From positions 1 to 49,768 of IMG/VR virus record IMGVR_UViG_3300032148_000003: a DNA stretch of 49,768 bases; one strand, given 5' to 3'. The stretch comes from a virus. The translations under genes and the position numbers were made by a program. Below the pieces are notes generated by a model. The model did no database searches, was not told the origin of the DNA, and saw nothing but the letters and a program-made list of their open reading frames with translations. Each line of letters begins with the position of its first letter. Position 1 is the first letter of the stretch. Shown piece by piece: positions 38,597-48,110 of this stretch.

Positions 38597-39541
38597 ATGG
38601 GACTTTTTAAAGGAATAAAGTGGTTATCAGAGCAGGGAGCTAAAGATCCCCATATTAGCAAAGAGGGTTTCTCTATCGGGAACGATAAAGCCTTCGATGA
38701 ATACTTCCTTCAAAGCAGAGGTGCAGGTGCACGAGAAGCTGTACCAACACAGTTCTCCCCAGTAGTAACCAACAAAGTCACAGGTAATCAAACACCTAAC
38801 TTTGTAGACCCAACTAAAGTCGTACCACCTACTCCTGCTGAGATAGAGGCAAAGCTTGTAAGTAGTCATTTGAATAAACCTAAATCAGGTCTCGCTAGGT
38901 CTCTAGCTGAACTGTCAGAGGGTAGACTTACATCACAATCTATTACAGAAAGATGGAACACTTATTTTAAGAAGCTAAGAAAAGCAGGTGAACCATTACC
39001 ATCAAACGAAGAGTTAATTAAGATCTTTAGAAACCCTAAGCATCCTCTTCATAGTCAATTCTACGGGGACATTAAAGTAAAGCCTAAGTTCTCTAAAGGT
39101 GCTAACACTTACTTAGAAAGACAAGGTTTATTGAAACCAGAGAATAATAAGAAGGGTTACAGTAAATATCAATTGATGAATGATAGGTTCTCTGGTTCTG
39201 ATTGGGATGCCAATAAGTTCAGTGATCTAGTTGAGAAGAATACTGTAGATGGTTTAGGTATTGATTTAATCGATAGTCCTGATCCTGTATTTTTAAATCT
39301 AGGTGGTAAGAAATATATACAAGGAGATAATGTATTCTTCTTAGCTATGAAAGACTTAGGTGTAGATGCTAGTCGTGTAAGACAGCATTTGAATAGATCT
39401 GGTTTAGATACTAAAGATTGGGTTAGTTTATCCGATGAATTACAAAGCTACATAACCAAAGGACAAGTAGGCCGTAGGGCACCAAGACACCTTCGAGAGG
39501 AAGTTACAGCCTTGAGGCTTGTTAAAGATTTAGGAATTTAA
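38597..39541 (+). CDS. Hypothetical late protein, first gene of the late operon
   Basis: 314 residues, no family recognised. It is hydrophilic and basic, with a Pro/Thr-rich stretch near 75-85 (DPTKVVPPTPAEIEAK) and a folded-looking C-terminal half (NVFFLAMKDLGVDASRVRQH, about 248-267). Start preceded by AACGGAGATATAGT. Its first residues (MGLFKGIKWLSEQGAKD) are amphipathic. As the first gene after the late promoter it may be needed early in assembly or be an ejected protein. Confidence 0.6.
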   Translation: MGLFKGIKWLSEQGAKDPHISKEGFSIGNDKAFDEYFLQSRGAGAREAVPTQFSPVVTNKVTGNQTPNFVDPTKVVPPTPAEIEAKLVSSHLNKPKSGLARSLAELSEGRLTSQSITERWNTYFKKLRKAGEPLPSNEELIKIFRNPKHPLHSQFYGDIKVKPKFSKGANTYLERQGLLKPENNKKGYSKYQLMNDRFSGSDWDANKFSDLVEKNTVDGLGIDLIDSPDPVFLNLGGKKYIQGDNVFFLAMKDLGVDASRVRQHLNRSGLDTKDWVSLSDELQSYITKGQVGRRAPRHLREEVTALRLVKDLGI

Positions 39542-39542
39542 T

Positions 39543-40145
39543 ATGAGTAGAATAAACAAGATGCTTGAGTACCTAAAAGAACTAAAACTAGAAACAAAAG
39601 CTGACAACTTAAGACACAACGATTGGTTAGAAGGTTTTGGTACTAAGCAGGGAGATCAGATTCATACTAACACACAGGTTAAAAAGGATATGGTCGATCA
39701 GATGAATCTACCTGAGGATGGTGCTTTTCGTACAGACCCTAACTCTGGTGTACAGATACCTACTACTAAATTTGAGAATGATGCTAGAATGTTAGGTATT
39801 GAAAGGAATATAAACACACCTTCATTAGGTAACTCTAGAACATCTATAGACAATAGTATAGCTGAGTGGGCTGCTGAACAAGCTGCTTATGATGCAGACA
39901 GAGAAGCTGCTAGATTAGCTGGTATAAAAGAAAGATGGTTAGCTAGAAGAGCTGAAGCTAAGAAAGCTGCTAGATTAGCTGGTGTAAAAGAAAGATGGAA
40001 GGAAGATGCTTTAAAGATACTTAAAGAGAAAGAGGAACAACTGGCTAGAAGAACTAAAGACTCTGGTGCTGTAAAAAGAGAATACACAGGTAATCAAGAG
40101 TTTGACATTGGTCCAGATGGGTTTATTATACCTACTAAGAAATAG
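39543..40145 (+). CDS. Hypothetical late protein with duplicated basic helix
   Basis: 200 residues. The C-terminal half contains a duplicated segment AARLAGIKERW / AARLAGVKERW, produced by a 35-base near-identical direct repeat (39904-39938 and 39964-39998) with a 60-base period. The helices are strongly charged (RRAEAKKAARL). It starts 1 base after the previous stop. Function unknown; nucleic-acid contact is possible by charge. Confidence 0.55.
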   Translation: MSRINKMLEYLKELKLETKADNLRHNDWLEGFGTKQGDQIHTNTQVKKDMVDQMNLPEDGAFRTDPNSGVQIPTTKFENDARMLGIERNINTPSLGNSRTSIDNSIAEWAAEQAAYDADREAARLAGIKERWLARRAEAKKAARLAGVKERWKEDALKILKEKEEQLARRTKDSGAVKREYTGNQEFDIGPDGFIIPTKK

Positions 40146-40154
40146 GAGTTTACT

Positions 40155-40475
40155 ATGAGTCATAAGAACGGAAGACCTCTTTCTGAAAACTTCAAAGGAG
40201 GACAGTGGGGTCCATCGTTTACCGAAGCTATCAAGATATGGAATCAAGATTACTACGGTAGGGGTGTTGACTCTTCTGTACTAGAAGGTACCCATGAGTG
40301 GGATAACCTAGAGGCTAAGAAAGCTAAAGAGAAGAAGGATGCTTGGAAGGCTAAACAAGATGCATTCACCAGACGTGCCATACAAGCAAAGGCAGATGCC
40401 GCTAAACGTAAGGCAGGTGTTGGCCAAGAGTCTTGGACTGATTGGTTTAGTAAGTTTTTTAAATCGAAGGAGTAG
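40155..40475 (+). CDS. Small hypothetical late protein
   Basis: 106 residues. The N-terminal part (SHKNGRPLSENFKGGQWGPS) is extended and the C-terminal half is a Lys/Ala-rich helix (KAKEKKDAWKAKQDAFTRRA) ending in a basic tail (WFSKFFKSKE). The start follows ATAGGAGTTTACT. No family recognised. Confidence 0.55.
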   Translation: MSHKNGRPLSENFKGGQWGPSFTEAIKIWNQDYYGRGVDSSVLEGTHEWDNLEAKKAKEKKDAWKAKQDAFTRRAIQAKADAAKRKAGVGQESWTDWFSKFFKSKE

Positions 40476-40478
40476 TAT

Positions 40479-40931
40479 ATGGCGTATGGAGATAGAGATA
40501 AGTTAACAGCGACAGCTGCTAATGGAACCAAGTATGACCCTGATAGATTCTATGAGACTATCAACGGTAATGTAATGTGTAGAGGTAAAACCTTTACTGC
40601 AGGTAATGCTAAAGAGATGCAAGTTCGCTCTGTAGAGAGTAGAATATTATCTAATAAAGTAAAGAGGGCTGTAGAAGCCTTCTCTAAGCAAGGTGCTGAT
40701 GCTCCTCCTGCTTTAGAAGTAATGAAAGCTGTTATGTTGTCACAGTTGGCTAATGAGGACCTAGACGGTGCTCTTAAGACTGCTGCGATTGTTGCTGAGT
40801 TCGAGACTCCTAAGTTGAGTCGTAGAGAAGTAGAACAACGTACTATAGAAGTAAGTGAGATGTCCATAGATGACATTGATAAAGAACTAGAGGAAGTTAA
40901 CCTTAGATTGGTTAATGAAGAAGATTCGTAA
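40479..40931 (+). CDS. Probable small terminase subunit
   Basis: 150 residues. The C-terminal part (VMKAVMLSQLANEDLDGALK, then AAIVAEFETPKLSRREVEQR and IDDIDKELEE) matches the helical organisation and wording of many podovirus small terminases, where a paired helix is followed by an E-P/L-S-type linker and a short acidic end that contacts the large subunit. It lies one gene upstream of the large terminase. Start preceded by AAGGAGTAGTAT. The call rests on pattern and position. Confidence 0.5.
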   Translation: MAYGDRDKLTATAANGTKYDPDRFYETINGNVMCRGKTFTAGNAKEMQVRSVESRILSNKVKRAVEAFSKQGADAPPALEVMKAVMLSQLANEDLDGALKTAAIVAEFETPKLSRREVEQRTIEVSEMSIDDIDKELEEVNLRLVNEEDS

Positions 40932-41008
40932 GCACTCCTTCAATAGACGGTGGGCTATGTTTACGAATCCCACCACCTAATTAAAACAAAGAAGACCCCT
41001 ATAAGGGG
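40925..41008 (+). other. RNA hairpins after the probable small terminase gene
   Basis: TTCGTAA (40925-40931, including the stop codon) can pair with TTACGAA (40961-40967), and GGTGGG (40949-40954) with CCCACC (40969-40974); the two pairings interlock. A further hairpin CCCCT-ATA-AGGGG spans 40996-41008. None has a U-tract, so these are more likely mRNA-processing or stability elements than terminators. Confidence 0.45.
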
Positions 41009-41023
41009 CAATGGAGATATATT

Positions 41024-41599
41024 ATGGGTAAATTAAAAGGTATTCTAGCTGCAGGTGCAGGTGCTAAGAAGACTCTGAAGAGTGCAGATGTAGATGCATT
41101 CGGTCAATTTAAAGGTAAGATTCAGAATGCTATCGATGAGATAGATAATCCCAAGGGAGGGTTTGAGGCTGACGTGATTCCGAAGGCTAAGAAGAAGCCT
41201 AAAAAGAAGAAGAAACTTACTGCTGAACAACAGAAGCTTAAAGAGCTCGAAGATGCAAATAAAGGTGCTGCTGAAGATATTTCCAAAACTGATGATGAAA
41301 TTGCTATTGAGATAGCTGAGAAGGATCTGGGTCTTGGTGGAAACCTCTACGATCAACAAGATTTTATGGTTAAGGTTGAGAAGAAACTCACTAAGAGAGG
41401 AGAGAATGCTCTGAAGAGGAAGAAGGCTGCTAAGGCTGAGAGAGCTAGAAAGAAGGCTATTAAGGATGCGAAAAAGAAAGATCCATCCCTATCCTCTAAA
41501 GGTATTAGAGAAGGGACCTCAATTTCTACACCTAACTCTGTCACTGTTGCTGAGAGAAACAGACAGAAGATAATTAAGGATAGAAATAAGAATAAGTAA
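41024..41599 (+). CDS. Lys-rich hypothetical protein before the large terminase
   Basis: 191 residues. It has a very basic central stretch (KAKKKPKKKKKLTAEQQKL, about 50-68) and a second basic region (KRKKAAKAERARKKAIKDAK, about 126-145), with an acidic helix between (AAEDISKTDDEIAIEIAEKD). Such composition suggests DNA or RNA binding or a disordered assembly factor. Start preceded by AATGGAGATATATT. Function unknown. Confidence 0.6.
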   Translation: MGKLKGILAAGAGAKKTLKSADVDAFGQFKGKIQNAIDEIDNPKGGFEADVIPKAKKKPKKKKKLTAEQQKLKELEDANKGAAEDISKTDDEIAIEIAEKDLGLGGNLYDQQDFMVKVEKKLTKRGENALKRKKAAKAERARKKAIKDAKKKDPSLSSKGIREGTSISTPNSVTVAERNRQKIIKDRNKNK

Positions 41600-41623
41600 C
41601 ATTAAGATTTGAAGGAGTCTAAT

Positions 41624-43276
41624 ATGGAAGGATTAGTTAAAGATACTAAAGAGTCTAAATATAGACAGTTAGAGTTAAAGAGAGAGATTCTCAAAAGAGA
41701 GAAAGATAAGAAGTACATTAGAAGTTTTAAAGAATTTGCTGAGGACAACCTACGTATCATTACTAAGGATGCTTCAGCAGGCTATGTTCCCTTTAAGTTT
41801 AATGAAGCACAGAGAAATATTGATAAGGCTATCAGTGAACAACTAAAGAAAACAGGTAAGGTTAGGGCTCTCATACTGAAAGCTAGACAACAAGGTATAT
41901 CAACCTATACTGCTGGGAGGGTCTTTTGGAAGACTTTCTACACTCCCAACACTAGATCGGTTGTAATTGCACATGATAGTGCTACATCAGATGCTTTGTT
42001 CACAATGTCTAAGAACTATATTAATGAGATGCCTGATAGTGTAAGACCTGAGTTAGTGAAGTCGAATGCAAAAGAGATTAAGTTCGCTCACAATGATTCA
42101 GGCTACCGCCTATATACTGCAGGTTCTGCAGAGGCAGGTAGAGGGACTACCCCTACCATCCTACACGCCTCCGAGTGTGCCTTTTGGCAACATGATGAGA
42201 AGATCTTGGCAGGATTATTCCAAGGTGTTTCATCTTCAGATGGCACAGAGATTATATTAGAATCCACAGCGAATGGTGCCAGAGGTGCCTTTCATAGACT
42301 GTGGAAGTCTACTCTGAACGGAGATACTGACTACATAGCTATATTCTTACCGTGGTTTTTGACCAGCGAATATAGAGCCAAAGCCCCTGAGGGCATGGAA
42401 CTAGAAACAGAAGAAAAGGATATTATTGAGAAGTATGATTTGGATATTAACCAGATCTATTGGAGAAGACTTAAGATTGCCGAATCAGGTGAATTGAAGT
42501 TTAGACAAGAGTATCCTGCTACTGCCGAAGAAGCATTTATTGTTTCTGGTAATAGTGTATTCGATGGTGAGAAACTAAATAAACTAGAAGTAAAGCCTGC
42601 TAAAACCAAGAGGTACTTAGACACAGACTTATCTACTTGGGAGGTATCCCCTGATGGTCCCCTAGAGATATGGACAGCCCCTGATTTTGAAAGTAGATTT
42701 ATCATAGGTGCTGACGTAGCTATGGGTGTAGGACAAGATTACAGTGTCGCTACTGTCCTTAATAAGGAAAGAGAAGTGGTTGCCCTATACAGAGATAACC
42801 GTATTGACCCTGCTGCCTTTGGCCAGTTATTGTTCTACTTAGGTAGATACTATAACAATGCCTTAATGGCTGTAGAGTCTAATAGTATGGGTATTGCTAC
42901 TCTGCAGAAACTAAAAGAAATGAAATATGTCAATCTATACTTTCAAACTAAGGTTGCGAATGTTTCTAAAGAAGAAGGTACTAGATTAGGTTGGAGAACT
43001 ACACAAGCCTCTAAACAGTCTATTATTAGTAATCTAAAGAATTGGGTTGAGAATGATGATATTGCTATCTACTCAGCTAAGATTGTTAGTGAGCTGAAAG
43101 ACTACGTATCTAATGAACAAGGAAAGACTAATGCTATCCCTGGGTCTCATGACGATACAGTAATGGCTTTAGCAATCACAGCAGAAGTGTGGAGAACACA
43201 CGCTGATAGGCTAACCAATGAGAAAGTAAGTTTTGAAAACATGTGGACTGAACAAGAAGAGAAGTCCTGGATATAA
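41624..43276 (+). CDS. terL: Large terminase subunit
   Basis: 550 residues from the ATG at 41624, chosen because GAAGGAG lies 7 bases upstream; a TTG at 41609 would add five residues. The ATPase has a Walker A-type KARQQGIST (near 85-93), a Walker B-type ILHASECAFW, and coupling motif ESTANG. The nuclease has IIGADVAMGVGQD (Asp near 361), MAVESNSMG and GSHDDTVMA, the RNase H-like metal site. It packages DNA into the prohead and cuts it. Portal follows 15 bases downstream. Confidence 0.93.
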   Translation: MEGLVKDTKESKYRQLELKREILKREKDKKYIRSFKEFAEDNLRIITKDASAGYVPFKFNEAQRNIDKAISEQLKKTGKVRALILKARQQGISTYTAGRVFWKTFYTPNTRSVVIAHDSATSDALFTMSKNYINEMPDSVRPELVKSNAKEIKFAHNDSGYRLYTAGSAEAGRGTTPTILHASECAFWQHDEKILAGLFQGVSSSDGTEIILESTANGARGAFHRLWKSTLNGDTDYIAIFLPWFLTSEYRAKAPEGMELETEEKDIIEKYDLDINQIYWRRLKIAESGELKFRQEYPATAEEAFIVSGNSVFDGEKLNKLEVKPAKTKRYLDTDLSTWEVSPDGPLEIWTAPDFESRFIIGADVAMGVGQDYSVATVLNKEREVVALYRDNRIDPAAFGQLLFYLGRYYNNALMAVESNSMGIATLQKLKEMKYVNLYFQTKVANVSKEEGTRLGWRTTQASKQSIISNLKNWVENDDIAIYSAKIVSELKDYVSNEQGKTNAIPGSHDDTVMALAITAEVWRTHADRLTNEKVSFENMWTEQEEKSWI

Positions 43277-43291
43277 AAATAGGAGATTATA

Positions 43292-45349
43292 GTGGCAGAA
43301 AAAGGTGAAAGCAAGATAAGCGAAATCACAGATGAAGAGTTGACTAGCATTATCGATACTTATGTAAACCAAGCTGCAGGTGGCCTTACTACAGGTTCTG
43401 AGTTGTCCTCTCAAAGAGAAGATGCTATGGATTACTACACACAACAACCGAGAGGAAGACTAGCACCTACGGGTGTCTCCTCAATAGTTACGTCAGATAC
43501 AATGGAGATCATTGACGCATATTTAGCAGTCATCTCTGAATTAATGTTATCTAATAGTAAGATTGCAAGATTCAACCCTAAGGATCCCTCAGAGTCTCAA
43601 GCAGCTAAATTAGCTTCCGAGATTACTAATGATTGCATCTTCTCAATGAACAATGGTTGGGTAGAGTTAAACACTTGGATTAAATCAGCTCTTCTATTCA
43701 AGAATGCTACTATTCGTTGGAAGTGGGAAGAGAAAACTGAATATGAATTTGAAGAGTATGAAAACCTATCACCTGTTGAATTAGATTCAATAACTTCAGA
43801 TCCTAATATTGAGATTGTAGAGTTAGTATCTCAAGAATCTGAGGGTATGCAACAGGACTCTAATTCTGATGGTATGATTCCACCTCAACAAGTAGAGTCA
43901 TACAACTACGTTAAGATTAGACGTGCTATTGATAAGTCTAAGATTGTTCTAGAGAACATACCACCTGAAGCTTTCTTGATTGATAAAGACTCTACAACTA
44001 TACAAGACGCTAAGTACATTGGTATTCAAACAGAATATACACTCTCTGATCTAAGAGAGATGGGTTTTAAGAATGTAGATGATATATCTGATGAAGGTAG
44101 CACCAGAAATGGCTATACCAATGAAGACTATACTAGACAAGCACTTAACGGTACTTCTTTAGCAGGCTTCAATAACGAAGACCCTGAAGATGCCTCCATG
44201 AGAGAAGTCTACGTAACTGAAAGTTGGTTAAGAGTAGATAGAGATGGTGACGGAATTGCAGAGCTAAAGAGAATCATTAGTGTCGGTAGTACTATTCTTC
44301 TAGAGGAAGATGCTAAAAGTGTACCTATAGCTTGTTTAAACCCAATTGAGATTCCTTATGCCTTCTACGGTCTTTCTATGGCTGACGCTTGTAAGGGAGC
44401 TACTGAGGTTAAGACAGCTATCACTAGAGGTATCATCGAGAATGTATACTTAACGAACTACAGTAGAATCCTAGCAGATCCTAATACGGTAGACTTCAGA
44501 GCCTTACAAAGCCCTGAGCCCCACCAGATCATACCTACTAACGGTAACCCACTGAGTGCTGTACATCAGATACAACCATCTACTATCTCCCCCTCATCAT
44601 TCTCTCTATTAGAGTTTATGAACAATGAGAAAGAGACTGCTACTGGTATGTCTAGAACAGCCCAAGGTATTAACTCTGACCTATTTAAGTCAGGTAATGA
44701 TGCTAATAAAGTAGCTATGATTGAACAAGCGTCTCAGAAGAGAATTGCTTATATCGCTAGAAGATTTGCTGAGACAGGTTTTGCCGATATGTGTAAAGGT
44801 GTCTACAGTCTTATATTAGACAATGCAGAATCTGTACTATCTAACTACTCTTACTACAACTTAACACCTGATATGCTTAAACCATTCAACAGCCTAACTG
44901 TTGATATAGATGTTGGTTCTAACAGTAGTACTAATACTAAAGAGAATATGAATGTTCTTATGTCTCAGATTATGCCTGCTTTATATCAGACACCTGAGTC
45001 TAAAGGTATCATTAATCCTGCTGCTCCATTTAACATTGCTAAACAAATGTTAGAAGCTATGGGTATTGATAACTGGCCTGACTTCTTAGTTGACCCTAGT
45101 ACGCCAGAAGGTCAACAACAGTCACAAGCAGTACAACAACAAGGTGAACAGGATAAACAAGAAAATCAAAGATTAACTGCTGTTGAAGAGCAGAAAGTCA
45201 TGATTGAACTTGAAAAGCAGAAGGTTGAGATTGAAGCTAAGATTGCTAAGATGAAACTAGAAGAGAAGAAGTTTATTCATCAAGTTGCTAAGGATAAGGC
45301 TGAGGTTGCTCTAGAAGAGTCTCAGAAGAGACCTGTAGGGATTGGTTGA
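43292..45349 (+). CDS. Portal protein
   Basis: 685 residues. Size, position directly after the large terminase, and the run RRAIDKSKIVLENIPPEAF, then FLIDKDSTTIQDAKYIG, match podovirus portal proteins of the P22/SU10 type. The C-terminal 80 residues are Gln/Glu/Lys-rich coiled coil. It forms the 12-fold DNA gate of the head. The start is GTG with AGGAGATTATA upstream. Its stop nearly overlaps the next start. Confidence 0.85.
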   Translation: MAEKGESKISEITDEELTSIIDTYVNQAAGGLTTGSELSSQREDAMDYYTQQPRGRLAPTGVSSIVTSDTMEIIDAYLAVISELMLSNSKIARFNPKDPSESQAAKLASEITNDCIFSMNNGWVELNTWIKSALLFKNATIRWKWEEKTEYEFEEYENLSPVELDSITSDPNIEIVELVSQESEGMQQDSNSDGMIPPQQVESYNYVKIRRAIDKSKIVLENIPPEAFLIDKDSTTIQDAKYIGIQTEYTLSDLREMGFKNVDDISDEGSTRNGYTNEDYTRQALNGTSLAGFNNEDPEDASMREVYVTESWLRVDRDGDGIAELKRIISVGSTILLEEDAKSVPIACLNPIEIPYAFYGLSMADACKGATEVKTAITRGIIENVYLTNYSRILADPNTVDFRALQSPEPHQIIPTNGNPLSAVHQIQPSTISPSSFSLLEFMNNEKETATGMSRTAQGINSDLFKSGNDANKVAMIEQASQKRIAYIARRFAETGFADMCKGVYSLILDNAESVLSNYSYYNLTPDMLKPFNSLTVDIDVGSNSSTNTKENMNVLMSQIMPALYQTPESKGIINPAAPFNIAKQMLEAMGIDNWPDFLVDPSTPEGQQQSQAVQQQGEQDKQENQRLTAVEEQKVMIELEKQKVEIEAKIAKMKLEEKKFIHQVAKDKAEVALEESQKRPVGIG

Positions 45350-45350
45350 T

Positions 45351-45587
45351 ATGAGTTCTAAGAAAGCAGAGAATATATATAGGACTATAGGTGGGGGGTT
45401 AGGTAGTATCACTGAAGCCCTCGAAGCCCTCTCATCCTTACAAGATGCTAATATTAAGATTAGGAAAAAGAAGAAGAAAGACCCAACTTTAGATGATATA
45501 CTTAAGAGAGATGGTGTATCTAAGATGGATTCTGATAGTTTTAATAAATGGTTTAAGAAGTTTATGAAGGTAAATAAGGAGAAGTAA
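45351..45587 (+). CDS. Small basic late protein
   Basis: 78 residues from the ATG at 45351, just after the portal stop (TGATATG). Its centre is very basic (IRKKKKKDPTLDDILKRDG) and its end is NKWFKKFMKVNKEK. No ribosome site other than coupling to portal. Function unknown; head completion is a guess by position. Confidence 0.55.
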   Translation: MSSKKAENIYRTIGGGLGSITEALEALSSLQDANIKIRKKKKKDPTLDDILKRDGVSKMDSDSFNKWFKKFMKVNKEK

Positions 45588-45833
45588 ATGGACGTAATCG
45601 AACTAGGAGCCAAATCTAGGCTTATAGTAGAAAATGATGCATTTGACTTTGTATTTGATAGTGTGAAACAAAGCTATCAGACGGCTTGGTCAAAAACAAC
45701 ACCCGAAGAGGGTAACTTAAGAGGAAAATTATACTCTACAGTTATTGCCTTAGAGGATGTAAAACGGGAACTAGTGAAGTTTGCTCAAGCTGGTTTAAAT
45801 GAAGAATTAAGAAGGGAGAGGGATGATGAATGA
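45588..45833 (+). CDS. Small late hypothetical protein
   Basis: 81 residues, mostly helical (LYSTVIALEDVKRELVKFAQ). Start follows AAGGAGAAGTAA, whose last three bases are the stop of the preceding gene. It overlaps the next gene by 11 bases. Short proteins of similar helical character in this position occur in related podoviruses; role unknown. Confidence 0.6.
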   Translation: MDVIELGAKSRLIVENDAFDFVFDSVKQSYQTAWSKTTPEEGNLRGKLYSTVIALEDVKRELVKFAQAGLNEELRRERDDE

Positions 45834-46017
45834 AGATTATAAAAAGGGTATTGATAGGTTTAAGGAATTAGAGACCTCTTTACTTAGAGACATTAACCTG
45901 TACACAGGAACTGGACGTGCTAGACAGTACGCTCAAGACCTGTTTGCAACACAAGAAATAATTAAGACATTAGAAGCTAAAGTTGCACCTGTAACTAATA
46001 AAGCTTCTAGTAAATAA
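45823..46017 (+). CDS. Small late hypothetical protein
   Basis: 64 residues, helical (KGIDRFKELETSLLRDINLY, then RARQYAQDLFATQEIIKTLE). Overlaps the preceding gene, with GGGAGAGGG upstream of its ATG. Together with its neighbour it forms a conserved-looking pair of small helical proteins between portal and scaffold. Function unknown. Confidence 0.6.
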   Translation: MMNEDYKKGIDRFKELETSLLRDINLYTGTGRARQYAQDLFATQEIIKTLEAKVAPVTNKASSK

Positions 46018-46036
46018 CTTTTAGAGGGAACTAAAA

Positions 46037-47074
46037 ATGACTGAAGATAATACTGAAACTACCCAAGATATGGATGTTAATAGTGAAATTCACGATGAGC
46101 TGCTGAACACCTTAACGGATGACTTCTTCCAAGAAGATCTACCCGAAGAGGATGATGAAGGCACAGTGGAAGCTGATGAGGAACTAGACGATGCCTATGA
46201 TGCCGAGACTGACGAAACTGAAGAGTATGATGAGGAAGATGAATACGAGACTGAAGATGACGATGCTGAAGAGCTACCTGAGTCTGAAGGAGAGCAAGAC
46301 GAACTAGACATGGACTACAAAGTCCCTATCAAGATTGATGGGGAAGATGGGGAAGTATCACTAGATGAACTTGTTCGAGGTTATCAAACGAACCAACATG
46401 CCAACAAGAAGTCAATTGAAGCAAGTGAGAAGATTAAACAAGCCGAAAGTCTTTTTAATGAGTATACTGCCTTAAAGACGCAGAATGCTGAGTTACTTAG
46501 TGGTCAAGTCGATCAGGATCAAGCACAACTTGATGCCTACGATAAGAAGATTAAGCAACTGATACTTGCAGATGATGTTTACGATTTACCTAAATGGCAG
46601 GAAGCCAGACGAATAAAGTCTCAACAATTGGATGCTAAAAGATCCGAACAAGAGAAGCTTTCTTCTGAGGCTAATAGGGAACAAAACGAACAACAACAAG
46701 CCCAATTTTCACAACAGAGACAAGGTGCTATCGATGCTTTAGATCAGGTTATGCCTGGTTGGCAAGATGGCTATGATGATGTTGTAGCTTGGGCTGCTGA
46801 AGACTTAGGATTTCCTGAGTTTGCAGAAGTGCTAGACCCTAGGGTTGTGGCAATGATGTTCGAGTACAAGAGCCTGAGGGAAGGTGGTAAACAAGCTGCA
46901 AAGAAAAGACTAAAGACACCTACGAAAGGTGTTAGAGCTAAAAAATCTCCTAACTTAAAAACTAAACAAGCTAAACAACAAGGTAACTTACGTGATAAAG
47001 TACTCTCTGGTAAAGGTAATGAAGGTGATGAACTTTCATTCCTAGAGGGACTTGCGAATGACTCCTTGGGGTAA
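46037..47074 (+). CDS. Scaffolding protein
   Basis: 345 residues. The first 90 residues are extremely acidic (EEYDEEDEYETEDDDAEELP). They are followed by VPIKIDGEDGEVSLDELVRG, a signature frequent in phage scaffolds, then long Gln/Glu/Lys helices and a basic C-terminus (AKKRLKTPTKGVRAKKS). Directly upstream of the capsid gene. It guides prohead assembly and is then lost. Confidence 0.8.
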   Translation: MTEDNTETTQDMDVNSEIHDELLNTLTDDFFQEDLPEEDDEGTVEADEELDDAYDAETDETEEYDEEDEYETEDDDAEELPESEGEQDELDMDYKVPIKIDGEDGEVSLDELVRGYQTNQHANKKSIEASEKIKQAESLFNEYTALKTQNAELLSGQVDQDQAQLDAYDKKIKQLILADDVYDLPKWQEARRIKSQQLDAKRSEQEKLSSEANREQNEQQQAQFSQQRQGAIDALDQVMPGWQDGYDDVVAWAAEDLGFPEFAEVLDPRVVAMMFEYKSLREGGKQAAKKRLKTPTKGVRAKKSPNLKTKQAKQQGNLRDKVLSGKGNEGDELSFLEGLANDSLG

Positions 47075-47099
47075 CGCTTAAATTATAGGATAAAATACA

Positions 47100-48092
47100 A
47101 TGGCAACATTTAAAACCGAAGCCTCGATAGGTAACAAAGAGGATCTAGCTAGTTTCATTTCGATGATTACTAGAGATGAGACTCCTTTCGCCTCATCGAT
47201 TGGCAACACAAAAGCAAAAGCTGTTTTTCACGAATGGCAAACTGATGAGCTAGCAGCACCTGGTGCAAACGCTCAATCTGAAGGAGCAGACTACAATAAT
47301 ACAACTACTATAGCAGCTACAGTTCGTTTGGGTAACTACACTCAGATTCTTGCTAAAGAAATCAAAGTATCTAAGACATTAGATTCAATTTCTAAAGCTG
47401 GTCGTGCATCTGAATTCGCATACCAAATGAAGAAGAAGGGTACTGAACTTAAGCGTGACTTAGAGCATGCCTTAGTTGGTGCTCGTCAAGTATCTAATGG
47501 TACTGGTGGTCAAACATCTGCTAACAATCTATCAGGCGGTGCTAACACAGGTCGTACTATGGGTGGTGTTCAGTCATGGATCAACGGTACAAGTACTTTT
47601 GACCAAGAAACTGGTGCAATGCTAACTGGAACTGCTGATGGTACATCAGTGGCTGCAGCAGGTACGGCTGATGGTGCATTCTCATTGAGTGCTGTAGATG
47701 AAGTAATGCAAAAGATCTATGAAGAAGGCGGTAAAGCTGGTACTCTAATGATGGGTCCTTCTGTTAAGAGAGCATTCTCTGCAGCAGCAGTAGGTACTTC
47801 TGACGTTAGACGTAACATCGATGATTCTGGTAAGTTACGTCAATCAGTTGAGATCTATGAGTCTGACTTTGGTGCAGTTAAGGTAGTTCCAAACTACGTT
47901 ATGGGTCTTGGTGATGGTGCATCTGACATCATTGTTTATGATTCAGCGAACTGGTCTTTAGCTACTCTTCGTCCATTACACAACACAGATGTCGGCCAAA
48001 AAGGTGACTCTACTGTTGGTATGATGGTTGAGGAAGTAACACTACAATGTAAGAATCCTGCTGGCAACGGCTTGATTGTTAACGTAGCGTAA
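47100..48092 (+). CDS. Major capsid protein (SU10/DUF5309-like)
   Basis: 330 residues. The N-terminal part (TRDETPFASSIGNTKAKAVF, then HEWQTDELAAPG) and NTGRTMGGVQSWI match the pattern of SU10-type major head proteins (DUF5309), an HK97-fold family. C-ending codons are more frequent than in most neighbours, fitting very high expression. A classic terminator follows. Because its polymerases are T7-like, the capsid type is a notable mix. Family assignment is from motif recognition. Confidence 0.85.
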   Translation: MATFKTEASIGNKEDLASFISMITRDETPFASSIGNTKAKAVFHEWQTDELAAPGANAQSEGADYNNTTTIAATVRLGNYTQILAKEIKVSKTLDSISKAGRASEFAYQMKKKGTELKRDLEHALVGARQVSNGTGGQTSANNLSGGANTGRTMGGVQSWINGTSTFDQETGAMLTGTADGTSVAAAGTADGAFSLSAVDEVMQKIYEEGGKAGTLMMGPSVKRAFSAAAVGTSDVRRNIDDSGKLRQSVEIYESDFGAVKVVPNYVMGLGDGASDIIVYDSANWSLATLRPLHNTDVGQKGDSTVGMMVEEVTLQCKNPAGNGLIVNVA

Positions 48093-48110
48093 CTGACCTG
48101 ATCTAAAATT

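Noticed and set aside
41609-41623. TTG start giving five extra residues to the large terminase
   Set aside because: The good ribosome site GAAGGAG lies within that extension and points to the ATG at 41624.
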